A program made the position numbers and the translations under genes. From contig NW_026706157.1 in the NCBI RefSeq assembly GCF_029867415.1, positions 62,001 through 126,000 on the forward strand: 64,000 nucleotides of DNA, in the 5' to 3' direction. This DNA comes from Vicia villosa (Eukaryota > Streptophyta > Magnoliopsida > Fabales > Fabaceae). Positions 11,387-22,450 of this stretch are shown piece after piece. Every line of letters begins with the position of its first letter. Within the stretch, counting starts at the first letter, position 1. The notes under the pieces are model-generated. The model searched no databases and was not told the DNA's origin. It saw only the letters and a program-made list of their open reading frames with translations.

Positions 11387-11690
11387 TAAGACTTAAATGC
11401 ACTTTTGGTCCCTGTAAGTTAGTGAGTTTTCTATTTTCGTCCCTGTAAGTTTTTTTTAGTCCCTATATCTTACTTTTTGTTTGAGGTTTAGTCCCTAAAG
11501 CCAAAATCCGCAGGAAAATCTGCAGGTATCCTGCGGATCTTCCTGTGAATTTTTTCGTGAATTTTGATTTTAGGGACTAAAACGAACGCGAAAATGAAAT
11601 ATAGGGACTCAAACAAAAAAAAAAAATTATTTACAGGGACGAAAAAAAAATCGCTAACTTATAGAGACCAAAAGTGCATTTAAGCCTTTA
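11387..11690. mobile_element. MULE-like MITE with about 38-bp terminal inverted repeats
   Basis: The left end carries CTTAAATGCACTTTTGGTCC and GTAAGTTAGTGA. The right end, reverse complemented, carries CTTAAATGCACTTTTGGTCT and ATAAGTTAGCGA. Inner copies of the AGGGACTAAA and ATAGGGACT motif lie in inverted orientation, so the whole ~300 bp can fold back. It has no coding capacity. Elements with such TGCACTTTTGGTCCCT ends are common in legumes. I could not settle a target-site duplication. Confidence 0.75.
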
Positions 11691-11722
11691 TTTAATTATG
11701 TCAAATGTGTTTAATGTCAATC

Positions 11723-12025
11723 TGTCGCTACCGCGAAAATCAACAGAGTCGCCACTAACATATTTATCCTGAAAAGGAAGGGAATGCCAGCAAACCACAA
11801 AATAAAACAACGGTTTCACGACCAGAGATGAGGGTAAGGGATTCGGTTACACGAGGGGAAGGTGTTAGCACCCCTCGCCCCCATCGTACTCGATGGTATC
11901 CACACTTGTGTTTAAAACTATGGGTGTGTAATAAATCCAAGCTAATCTGGACTAGTACGCGTGCAAAATGTAGGGAAAATAAAGAGTTATACTCACACGG
12001 GCCCTACCCCGCCGAGCTACGGTAC
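11723..12025 (-). mobile_element. Ogre LTR end fragment, inverted
   Basis: The reverse complement matches the last ~320 bp of the Ogre LTR at 50870-51186: GGGGTAGGGCCCGTG, TTTATTTTCCCTACATTTTG, a GTACGATGGG block, a GTGTAACCG-type block and GTGGCGACTCTGTT, ending with ...GCGACA at 11723. No primer site follows it, so it is a solo remnant or truncated copy. It has diverged and is older than the intact LTRs. Confidence 0.75.
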
Positions 12026-12139
12026 CTATGATTGCACGGTCCCTTCAATCGATTGCAAGCAGGTTTTTTTATCAAATTTTTCTTTTGTTTGCTGTGTGTC
12101 ACGTGAATCTCTCCCACGTCAATAAAGTATATATCCCCT

Positions 12140-12461
12140 TACCTTTCCAATAACCCTATTTTCAAAAGTTGCTAATCTCTAACCACTCTAATATCACAGA
12201 TACTGAGATGCAAATCTTATTTGCAATCAAGAATCATCTTAAGATAAACTGGGCCTTTATGACTCTTGAACACATGGATTCTCATAACCACAATGCTCGG
12301 GAACTTCCTTATGCCTTTTTTATCACAAGGATTCTTAAACACTTTTGTTTCAACTTTACCAGGGAAGATCATATTCCTATGGTAGATTGGGAGATAAATA
12401 TTCATATTTGCAACAACATGATGAGTGTTGAATACAATCTAAGGAATAGACTATCGGATAC
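12140..12461 (+). pseudogene. Fragment of a repeat-associated plant protein (5' part), unrecognised
   Basis: The plus-strand frame across 12169-12461 reads in part EMQILFAIKNHLKINWAFM, ELPYAFFITRILKHF and DWEINIHICNN. This has the look of the 'putative plant transposon protein' domain found in many legume repeats (compare the 241-residue frame at 24930-25655), but the assignment is only a resemblance. The frame lacks a convincing ATG and is interrupted by a TRIM insertion at 12462. Its other half lies at 12815-13005. Confidence 0.35.
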
Positions 12462-12716
12462 TATTAGGAAGATCCTAAAGTCCAATATTAGTTGGAGATA
12501 GAACATTGAAAGAGTATATATAGAGGGACACTCCTCACCTTACCAACCGGTTTTGTAAGGATGAGTTAGGTCAAACTCTAATATGGTATTAGAGCCTATC
12601 GATCGGACCATGGGCTGCCCACCATTAATATCCACGCACCAAGACCAAAAGAGTGTTGGGCGTGAGGGGGTGTATTATGAAGATCCTAAACTCCACATTG
12701 GTTGGAGATAAATCAT

Positions 12717-12756
<40 letters not shown>

Positions 12757-12814
12757 GGACACTCCTCACCTTACCAACCGGTTTTGTAAGGATGAGTTAG
12801 GTCAAACTCTAATA
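12462..12814 (+). mobile_element. TRIM-type miniature LTR retrotransposon
   Basis: Two direct LTRs of about 122 and 142 bp (12462-12583 and 12673-12814) share AGATCCTAAA, GGTTGGAGATA-like and GAGGGACACTCC blocks and end with AAACTCTAATA. They flank an ~89-bp internal part that starts with the primer site TGGTATTAGAGCC (12584-12596) and ends with a purine-rich GTGAGGGGG tract. There is no coding capacity. A perfect 5-bp duplication GATAC flanks it (12457-12461, 12815-12819). LTR ends are TATTA and TAATA, not TG and CA. A (TA)n run at about 12715-12752 lengthens the right LTR. Confidence 0.8.
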
Positions 12815-13005
12815 GATACCTCGATAATCAAGACCAGACTGAGAATCCTTCTCCTCCTCCGACTGGACAACCTTATCAACAAGAAGCTCATACCCTTGAT
12901 CATTTGTTTGATTATATGGCCTACATGGATAGCAACATGATTTCTCATTTTTCTCATTTTTACACCAACTTAAAGATTCCACTGTATAAAACTCAACCAT
13001 CTTGA
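12815..13005 (+). pseudogene. 3' half of the TRIM-interrupted frame
   Basis: After the duplicated GATAC, a plus-strand frame reads PPPTGQPYQQEAHTLDHLF and MAYMDSNMISHFSHF up to a TGA at 13003-13005. It probably continues the frame ending at 12461, but with the TRIM excised the two parts lie in different frames, so there was also an indel. The product is unknown. Confidence 0.3.
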
Positions 13006-13056
13006 TATTCATACCTTCAACTTTTAGAACATCAAGCCCATCCTCCAAACTAAGAC

Positions 13057-13140
13057 CAGGGTCGGCCCTGTGTATGTGCAACAAGTGCCTTAGCATAGAG
13101 CCTACAATTTAGAGGGCCTCATCTTTTGTAAAAACACAAA
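13057..13140 (+). mobile_element. Possible hAT transposon terminus
   Basis: CAGGGTCGGCCCTG (13057-13070), a near-palindrome, is followed by sequence with TAGAGGGCCTCAT. This matches the terminal layout of plant hAT elements that begin CAGGG(C/T)CGGCCCTG. I found no matching second end and no transposase, so it is at most one end of a fragment. Confidence 0.35.
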
Positions 13141-13560
13141 AATATGTAATGAAATTAATATTATATAATTTTATAAAAGAATGTAAGAAATTTGTACAAC
13201 TAGAAAGGTTAGTGGAGCAGCATATCGGTTTAAATAATAGGCAAAACGGTAATGTGTTTGATCCTAGTTTCAGACTTTCAGTGTGTTATTAATTTTTTAA
13301 TGATTTTTAAGCAAACTAGTAAGATACATGTGTTATCGCACGGAATCCGTCTGGATTCATATTACACGTCGCGATATCTCATTTGTCAATTTTAAAATTT
13401 GTTTTACAAATCACAACATTCACATAATCATAAAAATAAATTAATAAAATGTATCAACCTTTATGCATTGATCCAAGTAGTATTTTTAAATATTTGTAAC
13501 AACAATACACTTATTTGATCCAATATAAGCACTTAGAACCTGTGTGTGGGTTTATTAAAA

Positions 13561-13824
13561 TAATTGTATAAACAGTAGTTTTTTTCGTTAATAAAAGTAT
13601 TTTTAATTTATTTCCGTTCATAAAAATAATTAGTAGACATTTCTTGTTTAAAAAATAATTTGTAACTTGTTTTTGTTTATAAAAGTAATTGTATCACCAA
13701 TATACTTTTTCACGTTTAAATAAAAATATTTGTAACTTATTCTCATTTATAAATATAATTGTACTAATAGTATACTTTTCTATTTATAAAATTATTTATA
13801 ATTTATTTCTGTTTATAAAAATAA
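13561..13824 (+). repeat. 67-bp minisatellite, left part (interrupted by a MULE)
   Basis: Imperfect units carry ATAATTGTATCAAC, a T run and GTTTATAAAAATATTTGTAA, spaced about 67 bp. Unit marks fall near 13561, 13629, 13686 and 13757. The array resumes at 15133 after the MULE. Confidence 0.75.
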
Positions 13825-15132
13825 GGGTTAATACTACTTTACTCCCCTGCCATATAAGCGAGATTCGGTTTACCCCCCTCTTAAAAAAAAACTTATTGGA
13901 CAAACCTTACAAAATAAAGATTCCATCAAATTTGACCCTGATCAGTTTTTTTGGCCAAGATTCTTAGAATCTTGCCTACGTGGCATTTTTGGTAGTGCTG
14001 ACTGTATAGCACATTGCTTATGTGGCACAGTCAGCACTGCCACGTGGAATTTATTATTTTTTTTTTTAATTTTTTTTTTGAAAAATTTTTTTATTAATTT
14101 TTTTTAATAAAAATTTAATTTTTTTTTATTAAATTTTTTTTATTAATTTTTAAAAAATTTTTAAAAAAAAAAATTAACATTTCTTTTACGTTTTTATTAT
14201 ATATAAATTATAAAAAAATTGAAAAAGAATTAAAAAAAATTTACGTTTTTACGTTTTTATTAATTTTTTTTAAAATTTTTTTTCCAAACTTGTTTTACTG
14301 TTTTTTTTATTATTTTTAAAATTTATTTTTATTATATATAAATTCGCAGGTATTTTCAAATCCGTAGGTAAATCCACAGGTATTGTCAAATTCGCAGGTA
14401 AATCCGCATGTATTTTTAAAGGTAAATCACCAGGTATTTTTAAATCCGTAGGTAAATCCGCAGGTATTGTCAAATTCGTAGGTAAATCCGCAGGTATTGT
14501 CAAATTCGCAGGTAAATCCGCATGTATTTTTAAAGGTAAATCCGGAGGTAATTTTAAATTCGTAGTTAAATCCGCAGGTATTGTCAAATCCATAGGTAAA
14601 TCCGCAGGTATTTTAAAATCCGTAGGTAAATCCGCAGGTATTGTCAAATTCGTAGGTAAATTCGCAGGTATTGTCAAATTCGTAGGTAAATTCGCAGGTA
14701 TTGTCAAATTCGTAGGTAAATCCGCAGGTATTTTTAAATCCGTACGTAAATCCGCAGGTACTGTCAAATATTTTTTAAAAACGTAAAAAAATATTAAATT
14801 TTTTTTTAAAAAAATATTAATTTTTTTAAAAAAATATTAATTTAAAAAAAATAATAATTTTTTAAAAAAAATATTAATTTCAAAAAAAAAATTTTAAAAA
14901 TAAATAAATTCCACGTGGCAGTGCTGACTGTGTCACATTGCTTATGTGTTGTACAGTCAGCACTACCAAAAATGCCACGTAGGCAAGATTCTAAGAATCT
15001 TGGCCAAAAAAACTGATCAGGGTCAATATTGATGGAATCTTTATTTTGCAAGGTTTGTCCAATAAATTTTTTTTTTAGAGGGGGGTAAACCGAATCTCGC
15101 TTATATGGCAGGGGGTAAAGTAGTATTAACCC
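13825..15132. mobile_element. Mutator-like (MULE) non-autonomous element, 1308 bp
   Basis: Terminal inverted repeats of about 229 bp (13825-14054 and 14904-15132) start GGGTTAATACTACTTTAC on both ends. They contain GCGAGATTCGGTTTACCCCC, an AAGATTCTTAGAATCTTG palindrome and GTGCTGACTGT-type blocks. A perfect 9-bp duplication TAAAAATAA flanks it (13816-13824, 15133-15141), as expected for Mutator-superfamily insertion. The interior is A/T homopolymer and a 30-bp repeat array. There is no transposase, so it depends on one encoded elsewhere. Confidence 0.9.
14342..14769 (-). repeat. 30-bp tandem repeats inside the MULE
   Basis: About fourteen imperfect units of the type AAATCCGCAGGTATTGTCAA plus ATTCGTAGGT. 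Because 30 is a multiple of three, the minus strand stays open for 165 codons (14270-14767) and would encode a 10-residue repeat such as NLTIPADLPT. The open frame is best explained by the repeat period. Confidence 0.85.
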
Positions 15133-15530
15133 TAAAAATAATTGTATCAATAGTAGATTTTTTTTTCGTTTATAAAAATATTTGTAATTTATTCTCGTTT
15201 ATACAAATATTTGTATCACCAATATACTTTTTTCCATTTATAAAAATATTTGTAACTTATTTCTGTTTATAAAATCAATTGTATCAACGATTGACTTTTT
15301 TCCGTTTATAAAAATATTTGTAATTTGTTTGTGTTTAAAATAAATAATTGTATCAACAATATTATTTTTTACGTTTATACAAATATTTTAACTTATCCCC
15401 GTTTATAAAATTAATTGTATCAAAAGTAGATTTTTTCCCGTTTATAAAAATATTTGTAACTTATTCCAATTTACTAAATCAATTGTATCAACAGCAAATA
15501 TTTTTTAATTTATAGAATATTTATAAAGAC
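15133..15530 (+). repeat. 67-bp minisatellite, right part
   Basis: Continuation of the array broken by the MULE. ATTGTATCAA-type marks lie near 15141, 15209, 15275, 15346, 15414 and 15481 (period 66-71 bp). Remnants extend to about 15615. Confidence 0.75.
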
Positions 15531-17416
15531 TAAATACATTAATTGTTGATACAAATATTACAAATATTAAAAATATTTGTAACTTATTCCAATTTACTAA
15601 ATCAATTGTATCATAGACTAAATACATTGATTGTTGAATGAATCTAAAAATTAAATGTTTGCTTATAAATGAGACCAGAGGGAGTACCAAATTGTCTGGA
15701 CCTACCAAATTGCCTGCCAATTCACAACTTCATTTAATATAAATTGCTTGCTAAAATTCTAAGCAATTATATAATTTAAATAAGACAATTTAATTACCTC
15801 TCTCACCAATGTGTCCCTAGAGGTGAAACTAATTAAGGAATTTTTAACTTAAGAAGTTCATATTAAAGCTTTACTATAAATTAATAAATGGTTAATTAAA
15901 ATCTATCATTATATTTGTTTTCAAAAATTAGATTATAAAATCATTTTATTTACTCATTTTTAAATGTTTTTTTTTTTAAAATCTGTCAAACAAACTAAGT
16001 ATTGTGAAGAAGGTACAGAGTTCAATTTCTACTAATAACAAATTTTCCTATCCAAATAAACTTATCATTAGCATTTGTCTATAAAAAATAAGCAAGTTTC
16101 ATGATCTTTTCATGGAGTCTCCTATCCATCAAAGCATTGCAAGCTGCATAACCCAGTGGACATTGACAGTGGCTATGTTAAATTGTTATAAAATATGTGA
16201 ATAAGCAGCCAAATCTCTCAGGTCCATGATGTGGAGAAAACTCTTATCTTCAATGGCCAAATTATATATGTTGTTTGAATTGCTTGTATGATAATCTATC
16301 TAAGTTTATTCCACTTTGAGAACTATCTTCATGAACTCGTATACAAAGTAACTAATAGCAACAAATGGTAATACCTGAAAGTCATAAAATTGAAAGAGCC
16401 ATATTAAATCATGAGTTTAATTTTGATATCTGATCCATTATCATAAAAAAGTTATATATTATCAACAAATTACAACTAATCGTATGCGGGACATTTCAAG
16501 TAATTACAATTACATAAAAACATTTTTAATTAACTGACGATTACGATTTATTGAAATTTCAAGTAATTACAATGACACTAAAACATTTTTAATTATCTGA
16601 CGATCACGATTTATTGAAAGTGTAAAAATTCAATTAAATCCTTGAATCATTATTATACTAATAGATTGTTTCCAGTGCCTAACTACTTGCAGCAAATGCA
16701 TATAAAAGTTGAACTCTGTGGACACTAACAACAAGCAAAGCAAAGTTTTAAATGTTAGTTTTAAATTGTATTATGATTCAAATTACAAAGTAATGGTATT
16801 TACCAACAGTTTTAAACAAAAGCAAAAAAAAGAAAAGTTTCTAACCTTGTTCAATAAAAGCACCAAGTGTTTATGCTTGCAATTTTCTTTCAAATGCTTC
16901 TCTAAATGGTAACATCTTGTGCCTTGTGCTTGCAATTCCCTTGCTTATATAACCTGTATCATTATAGATAAAATATTTACAAAAGCTGAAGAGGAAAGCG
17001 TGTGATATCTGAAGGTTTAAAAAAACATGAAACAATACTATAAAGAAAATCAATAGAAAAACAAATGTCAAATATCCTAAATGTGATGAAGTTAAAATTT
17101 ATTCTGACCCCATTTTCATCAATTACAAAATATGGATTCTAGCTGTTGGATCCTATAGGGTCATTCTCATCATATTTCCCGAATGCACAACTTTTCAGCT
17201 TGGTATGGTGTTGCTGCTTCCACTTAAACATAGCTGTCACTTTCAATAAATGAAATAAATTACTGAGAAAAAAAAACAATAATGTTTTGAGAAGGCACAT
17301 AATGTTAATCATTGTAGAGTTGGATGTTAAAAATGAAAAAAAAAATAGTTTAGTACCTCTGAATGAGTCAGTACATCCATTAGTAAGATAATGCACATAA
17401 TCGTGATTATCCTCCG
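15531..17416. other. AT-rich intergenic stretch
   Basis: No coding frame supported. It contains a 63-bp imperfect tandem duplication (16494-16619, units beginning TTTCAAGTAATTACAAT) and, at about 15660-15690, CTTATAAATGAGACCAGAGG plus GAGTAC, which resembles one end of a Stowaway-type MITE whose other end I did not find. The copia element inserts at its right edge. Confidence 0.5.
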
Positions 17417-17421
17417 TAAAG

Positions 17422-17788
17422 TATTGAAGAGTAATTCAATATTCAAAAGATGAGCATCAGAAGTTCTGATGTGGGCTGATCTTCTGATGGTTACTCAGAA
17501 GATAGTGTTGACTAGAAGTTCTACCTTCTGGGTCCCGTTAGTTTACCTATTTAGTTAGTAAGGGTACTTTAGTATTTGTTAGTTTTGTACTATGTGTACC
17601 TTTAGACTTGTTCACTAAGTTTACTCTATTAGGGCTGATGTGGCAAGATTTTCTTTTGTATAAATAGTCTTGTAGTAGCTATCATTTATAACTATCAACG
17701 CAAGTAGAATATTATACATTATTATTCTCTCATTAATCTTTGCGCCGTTATTCTCTTTGTCATCATCTTTATTCTTTGTGCACCACCA
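17422..17788 (+). repeat. 5' LTR of the copia element
   Basis: Begins TATTGAAGAGTAATT and ends GTGCACCACCA. A TATAAATA box at 17659-17666 is the probable promoter core. The matching copy is at 31039-31402. Confidence 0.9.
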
Positions 17789-17790
17789 AT

Positions 17791-17803
17791 TGGTATCTAG
17801 AGC
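17791..17803 (+). other. Primer binding site of the copia element
   Basis: TGGTATCTAGAGC lies two bases after the LTR. It differs by one base from TGGTATCAGAGC, the site complementary to plant initiator methionine tRNA. Confidence 0.85.
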
Positions 17804-17977
17804 TCCGGTTCCAAACATAGAGAAAGACGAGTGAACATGAGTTTGTGTGACTGTGTGATTGATTTTGTTTCTGGGAAATAAAGTTGTGTTGAATCACATT
17901 TTTCTTGGCTGTTTGTGGGTTGGGAAACACTGCGTGAGTGTGAGTGAAATCTGTTTTTTGTCTACACAAGTTTAAAA

Positions 17978-20650
17978 ATGAGTGGAAGCAACTTGAATAC
18001 CAAACTTCCAGTTCTTGATGGCAAAAACTGGAATAGATGGATGATTCAAATGCGTGTATTATTTGGTGCTCAAAATGTTCTAGATCTTGTCACTGGAGGA
18101 TATGTTCCGGTTGCAGCGGATTCAACAGATAACAAAGAGAAGCGCGGAGAGAGACGAAGAAGAGAGACCAAAAGGCGTTGTTCTTCATCCATCAGTGTGT
18201 GGATGTGAATGTGTTTGAGAAGATTGCTGATTCTATGACATCAAAGGAGGCGTGGGATATACTGGTCAGGTGTTACAGTGGTGACGTATTAGTGAAGAAG
18301 GTGAAACTTCAATCCGTGAGAAAGTAATATGAGAATCTCAACATGAAAAATAATGAGAAAGTCTCTGAGTATATCTCTAGAGTGATTTTGATTACTAATG
18401 AGATGAAGGCTTGTGGAGAAACCCTTTCTGAACAAGTAATCATAGAAAAGATATTGAGGTCACTTACTCCTCAATTTGATTATATTGTTGTATCTATTGA
18501 ACATTCTAAAGATCTGGAAACCATGAGAATAGAAGAGTTGCAAAGCAGTTTAGAAGCACAAGAGTTGCGTCTGACTGAGAGAACTTTTGAGAGAGAAGTT
18601 GAGCAAGCTCTGAAGGCTTCTTTTGTCAAGAAGGACCAGAAGCAGCATAGACGTGGTGATAGATTCCAGAAGGAAGCCTCAACTTCTAATGAGAAGAGAT
18701 ATCATAAGGGAAATGATAAGAAGAAAGTTCAATGTTACTGTTGCAAACAGTTTGGCCATTTTGCTAGAGACAGTTTGGCAAACAAAGGAAGGAGATCAAA
18801 AGAAGCAAATATAGCTAGAGAAGTTTCAGGTGATGAACCTGTGCTATTGATGGATTTAGAGTCTGACGAAAGATGCTCGTCAGAGTGGTGGTATATGGAC
18901 ACTGGGTGTTCAAATCACTTGACTGGAAACAAACAATGGATGATAGACTTTGACTCTGAAAGGAGGACAAAGATCACATGTGCTGATGACAAGTACCTGT
19001 ATGCAGAAGGTATGGGAAATGTTAAAGTCAAAGTGAAGAATGGAAAGACTGTTCTGATCAAAGATGTTTGGTATGTTCCTGGAATCAGAAGCAATCTGAT
19101 GAGTGTGGGTCAGCTCATTGAGAAAGGTTTCTCAGTTGTTATGAAGAACAACCTCTTGAAGTTGTACGATTCCAATCAGAAGTTGATTATGCAATGTGAA
19201 CAGGGAAGCAACAGAACATTCAAGGGGAATGTAAAAACAGCTGAAACAGAATGTCTGAGTGGTGAAGGCTCAGAAGGAGATAGTAAGTTGTGGCATAAGA
19301 GGTTGGGGCACTTGAACTATAGGAGCCTGGGGCATCTAAGTTCTAAGAAGCTTGTACATGGCATTCCAAAGATTGCGAAGCCTGAGAAGTCATGTGAGGT
19401 ATGCATGAAAGGCAAGCCACCCAGATTGCCATTTGTATCAGAAGTTTCTCCAAGAGCAAAGCATGCTCTGGGAGTAGTGCACTCTGATGTGTGTGCACCA
19501 TTTCCAGAACCTTCACTTGGAGGAAATAGGTATTTTGTGTCTTTTGTGGATGAGTTCACAAGAATGACGTGGGTAACACTTATCAAGTTTAAGACTGAGG
19601 TGTTCACAGAATTCCAGAAGTTCAAGGTGAAGGCTGAGAAGCAGAGTGGTCAGAAGATAAAGATTCTCAGAACGGATGGTGGAGGTGAGTATAACTCCAC
19701 AGAATTCCAGAAGTTCTGTGATGATAATGGAATTGAGCATGAGGTTACTGCTCCTTATACTCCTCAACACAATGGTCTTGCTGAACATAGAAACCGTACT
19801 TTGCTTGATATGACGGGAAGCATGCTAAAAGAAAAAAAGCTTCCGCATAATCTATGGGGAGAAGCTGTTGCTACTACAACGTATGTGCTCAACAGGTGTC
19901 CAACAAAGAGGATGAAGGAAATTGTTCCTTTAGAGAATTGGACTAAGGAGAAGCAGAGTGTTAGTCATCTGAAGGTTTTTGGTTCTGTGTGTTACAAACA
20001 CGTTCAGGAAGCTAGAAGGAAGAAGCTGGATGATAGGAGCAAAGTGATGTTATTGGTGGGGTGCCACAGTACGGGTGCATACAAGATCTATTGTCCAGAG
20101 ACTAACAAATTTGAAGTCAGCAGAGACGTCATTGTGAAAGAATCAGAAGTTTGGGATTGGAGAGAGTCTCAACCAACTTCGGATGTAGAGATAACTTTTG
20201 AAGAAGAGTTAGAGTCCGAAGAATCTTTTGAAAATGAGTCAAATGGTGAATCTGATTCTGATCCTGATTCTGATCCAGATTCTGATGATGATCCAGAGTC
20301 TGGTGGTAGTCATGATTCTGGAAGGGAAAACTCTTAAGATGAAGAGTCTGGAGGACAAGCTTCTAGTGATGATCATGAAGGTGGAGACTCTAGAGGTGGT
20401 GACTCTGGAGTAGTTGAATATGACGTAGCTCAAAGGCCATAGAGAGTCAGAACTATACCTAGAAGGTTTGCAGATTTTGACATGTTGCAAGACACAAAAG
20501 TTGACTCAGAAGGATAGGTTATTCAGTGTGCCATGTTACTAGATTCTGAACTAGTAAGTATAGAAGAAGCGCTCAAGAAGAAAGTCTGGCTGAATGCCAT
20601 GAAAGAAGAACTTGAGGCTATAGAAAGAAACAAGACTTGGAAGTTGATAG
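17978..20650 (+). pseudogene. gag-protease-integrase part of the copia polyprotein (decayed)
   Basis: The start ATG at 17978 gives a gag N-terminus with LPVLDGKNWNRWMIQM. The frame shifts at about 18145-18168, meets a TAA at 18325, then runs open from 18343. The zinc knuckle [14 protein letters not shown] (18733-18774) has Ser for its last Cys. Protease: [11 protein letters not shown]. Integrase zinc finger: HKRLGH with CEVCMKGK. The catalytic core shows [17 protein letters not shown] and NGLAEHRN (D, D, E). An Asp/Ser-rich linker follows, broken by TAA 20335, TAG 20440 and TAG 20515. The RT start (ALKKKVWLNAMKEELEAIE) is then cut by the Sirevirus at 20650. The copia assignment is certain; the copy is not functional. 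Confidence 0.92.
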
Positions 20651-21872
20651 TGAAGGATAGAAAAACACTTAGAAAGGGGGGGGGGATTGAATAAGTGAGA
20701 CTTTAAATCTTGGACGATAAAAATAAATTGCACAATTATTTTTATCCTGGTTCGCTGTTAACGAAGCTACTCCAGTCCACCCCCGCAGAGATGATTTACC
20801 TCAACTGAGGATTTAATCCACTAATCGCACGGATTACAATGGTTTTCCACTTAGTCCGCAACTAAGTCTTCCAGAGTCTTCTGATCACACACTGATCACT
20901 CCAGGAACAACTGCTTAGATACCCTCTAAGACTTTCTCTAGAGTCTACTGATCAACCTAATCACTCTAGTTACAAACTGCTCAGCCAACTGCTAAGACTT
21001 CCTAGAGTATACTGATCAACACGATCACTCTAGTTCCTTACAACTTAATGTAATCTATTCAAGAGTTTACAAATGCTTCTTAAAAGCGATAATCACAACT
21101 GTGATATTTCTCTTAACGTTTAAGCTTAATCTCACTAAAATATTACAACAGCAATGTAGTGAGTTGATGAAGATTCTGAGCTTTGATTTGAATAGCGTTT
21201 CAGCAAGTTTATTTTCGTTCAGAGTTGTTAAGAATTGGTAACCTTGCTTCTCATCAGAACTTCATATTTATAGGCGTTGAGAAGATGACCGTTGAGTGCA
21301 TTTAATGCTTTGCGTGTTCCGTACAACATTGCATTTAATGTTATACGCTTTTGTCAACTACCTCGAGCCTTGTTCACGCTGTGTCTACTGACGTTGCCTT
21401 TAGTAGCTTTAACGTTCCTTTTGTCAGTCAGCGTAGTCTGCCACCTGTACTTCCTTCTGATCTGATGTTTGTGAATACGACGTTTGAATATCATCAGAGT
21501 CAAACAGCTTGGTGCATAGCATCTTCTGATCTTCTGATCTTGAAGTGCTTCTGAGCGTGATACCATCTTCTGATCTTCAGTGCTTCTGATCTTCAGTGCT
21601 TCTGATCTCATGTTCTTCTGATGCTTCCATAGACCCATGTTCTGATTCTGCTTCGACCATCTTCTGATGTCTTGCCAGACCATGTTCTGATGTTGCATGC
21701 TGAACCATTTGAGACACAACTTCTGAGCGCTGAATTATGCGTACTCTTTATATATATATTTCCTGAAAGGGAAATTGCATTGGATTAGAATACCATATTA
21801 TCTTAAGCAAAATTCATATTATTGTTATCATCAAAACTAAGATAATTGATAAGAACAAATCTTGTTCTAACA
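20651..21872 (-). repeat. 3' LTR of the Sirevirus derivative
   Basis: On the plus strand it begins TGAAGGATAGAAAAACAC and ends TTGTTCTAACA. A TATTTATA (TATAAATA on the minus strand) lies at 21265-21272. It holds an extra 18-bp copy of CTTCTGATCTTCAGTG near 21575-21610 and a run of eleven G at about 20676. Confidence 0.92.
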
Positions 21873-21889
21873 ATCTCCCCCTTTTTGAT
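21873..21889 (-). other. Polypurine tract of the Sirevirus derivative
   Basis: On the minus strand AAAAAGGGGGAGATTG lies directly upstream of the 3' LTR (TGTTAGAACAAG). This is the standard plus-strand priming site. The same CTCCCCCTGA motif recurs at 21991, 22010 and 22029. Confidence 0.85.
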
Positions 21890-22125
21890 GATGACAAAAA
21901 CATATATAAATGATATGAATTTGCGATCAGAAAGAGTAGACGGCAAAAGACAAATTACACAGCTATAGCATAAGCATATGAATATGTCTCCCCCTGAGAT
22001 TAACAATCTCCCCCTGAGATAAATAATCTCCCCCTGAAATAAATACTCGAAGAACTTTGATAAAAGACTTCCCTGATTATTTCGGTAGAGACGATCATAT
22101 AAGCTTCTGCCTTCAGAGAATTCAT

Positions 22126-22450
22126 AGCTTCTGACTTCTGCTTCCATTGGACAGCTTCAGAACTTGAATTTCTTTAGATCCTTAGAACACTCACAGCTTC
22201 TGATTCCTGCTTCCATCGTGGACAGCTTCAGAACTTGAATTTCTTTAGATCCTTAGAACACTCACAGCTTCTGATTCCTGCTTCCATCGTGGACAGCTTC
22301 AGAACTTGAATTTCTTTGGTCTTCAGAACATTCACAGCTTCTGACTTCTGCTTCCATTCAGGACAGCTTCAGAACTTGAGTTTTCTGGATCTTTTAGAAC
22401 ATTCACATCTTCTGATTTCTGCTTCCCTCGGATAGCTTCAGAGCTTTGAA
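22126..22450 (-). repeat. Tandem repeats of about 70 bp in the Sirevirus 3' non-coding region
   Basis: Units start AGCTTCTGA(C/T)T at 22126, 22195, 22266 and 22336 with a weaker one near 22407, and share GGACAGCTTCAGAACTTGA. The two middle units are nearly identical. The surrounding 21.9-23.1 kb has no coding frame and is rich in TCAGAAC and TTCTGATTC words. Confidence 0.85.

Noticed and set aside
14270..14767. 165-codon minus-strand frame as a gene for a repeat protein
   Set aside because: The openness follows from a 30-bp DNA repeat; there is no leader, and the frame ends in Lys/Asn homopolymer sequence.
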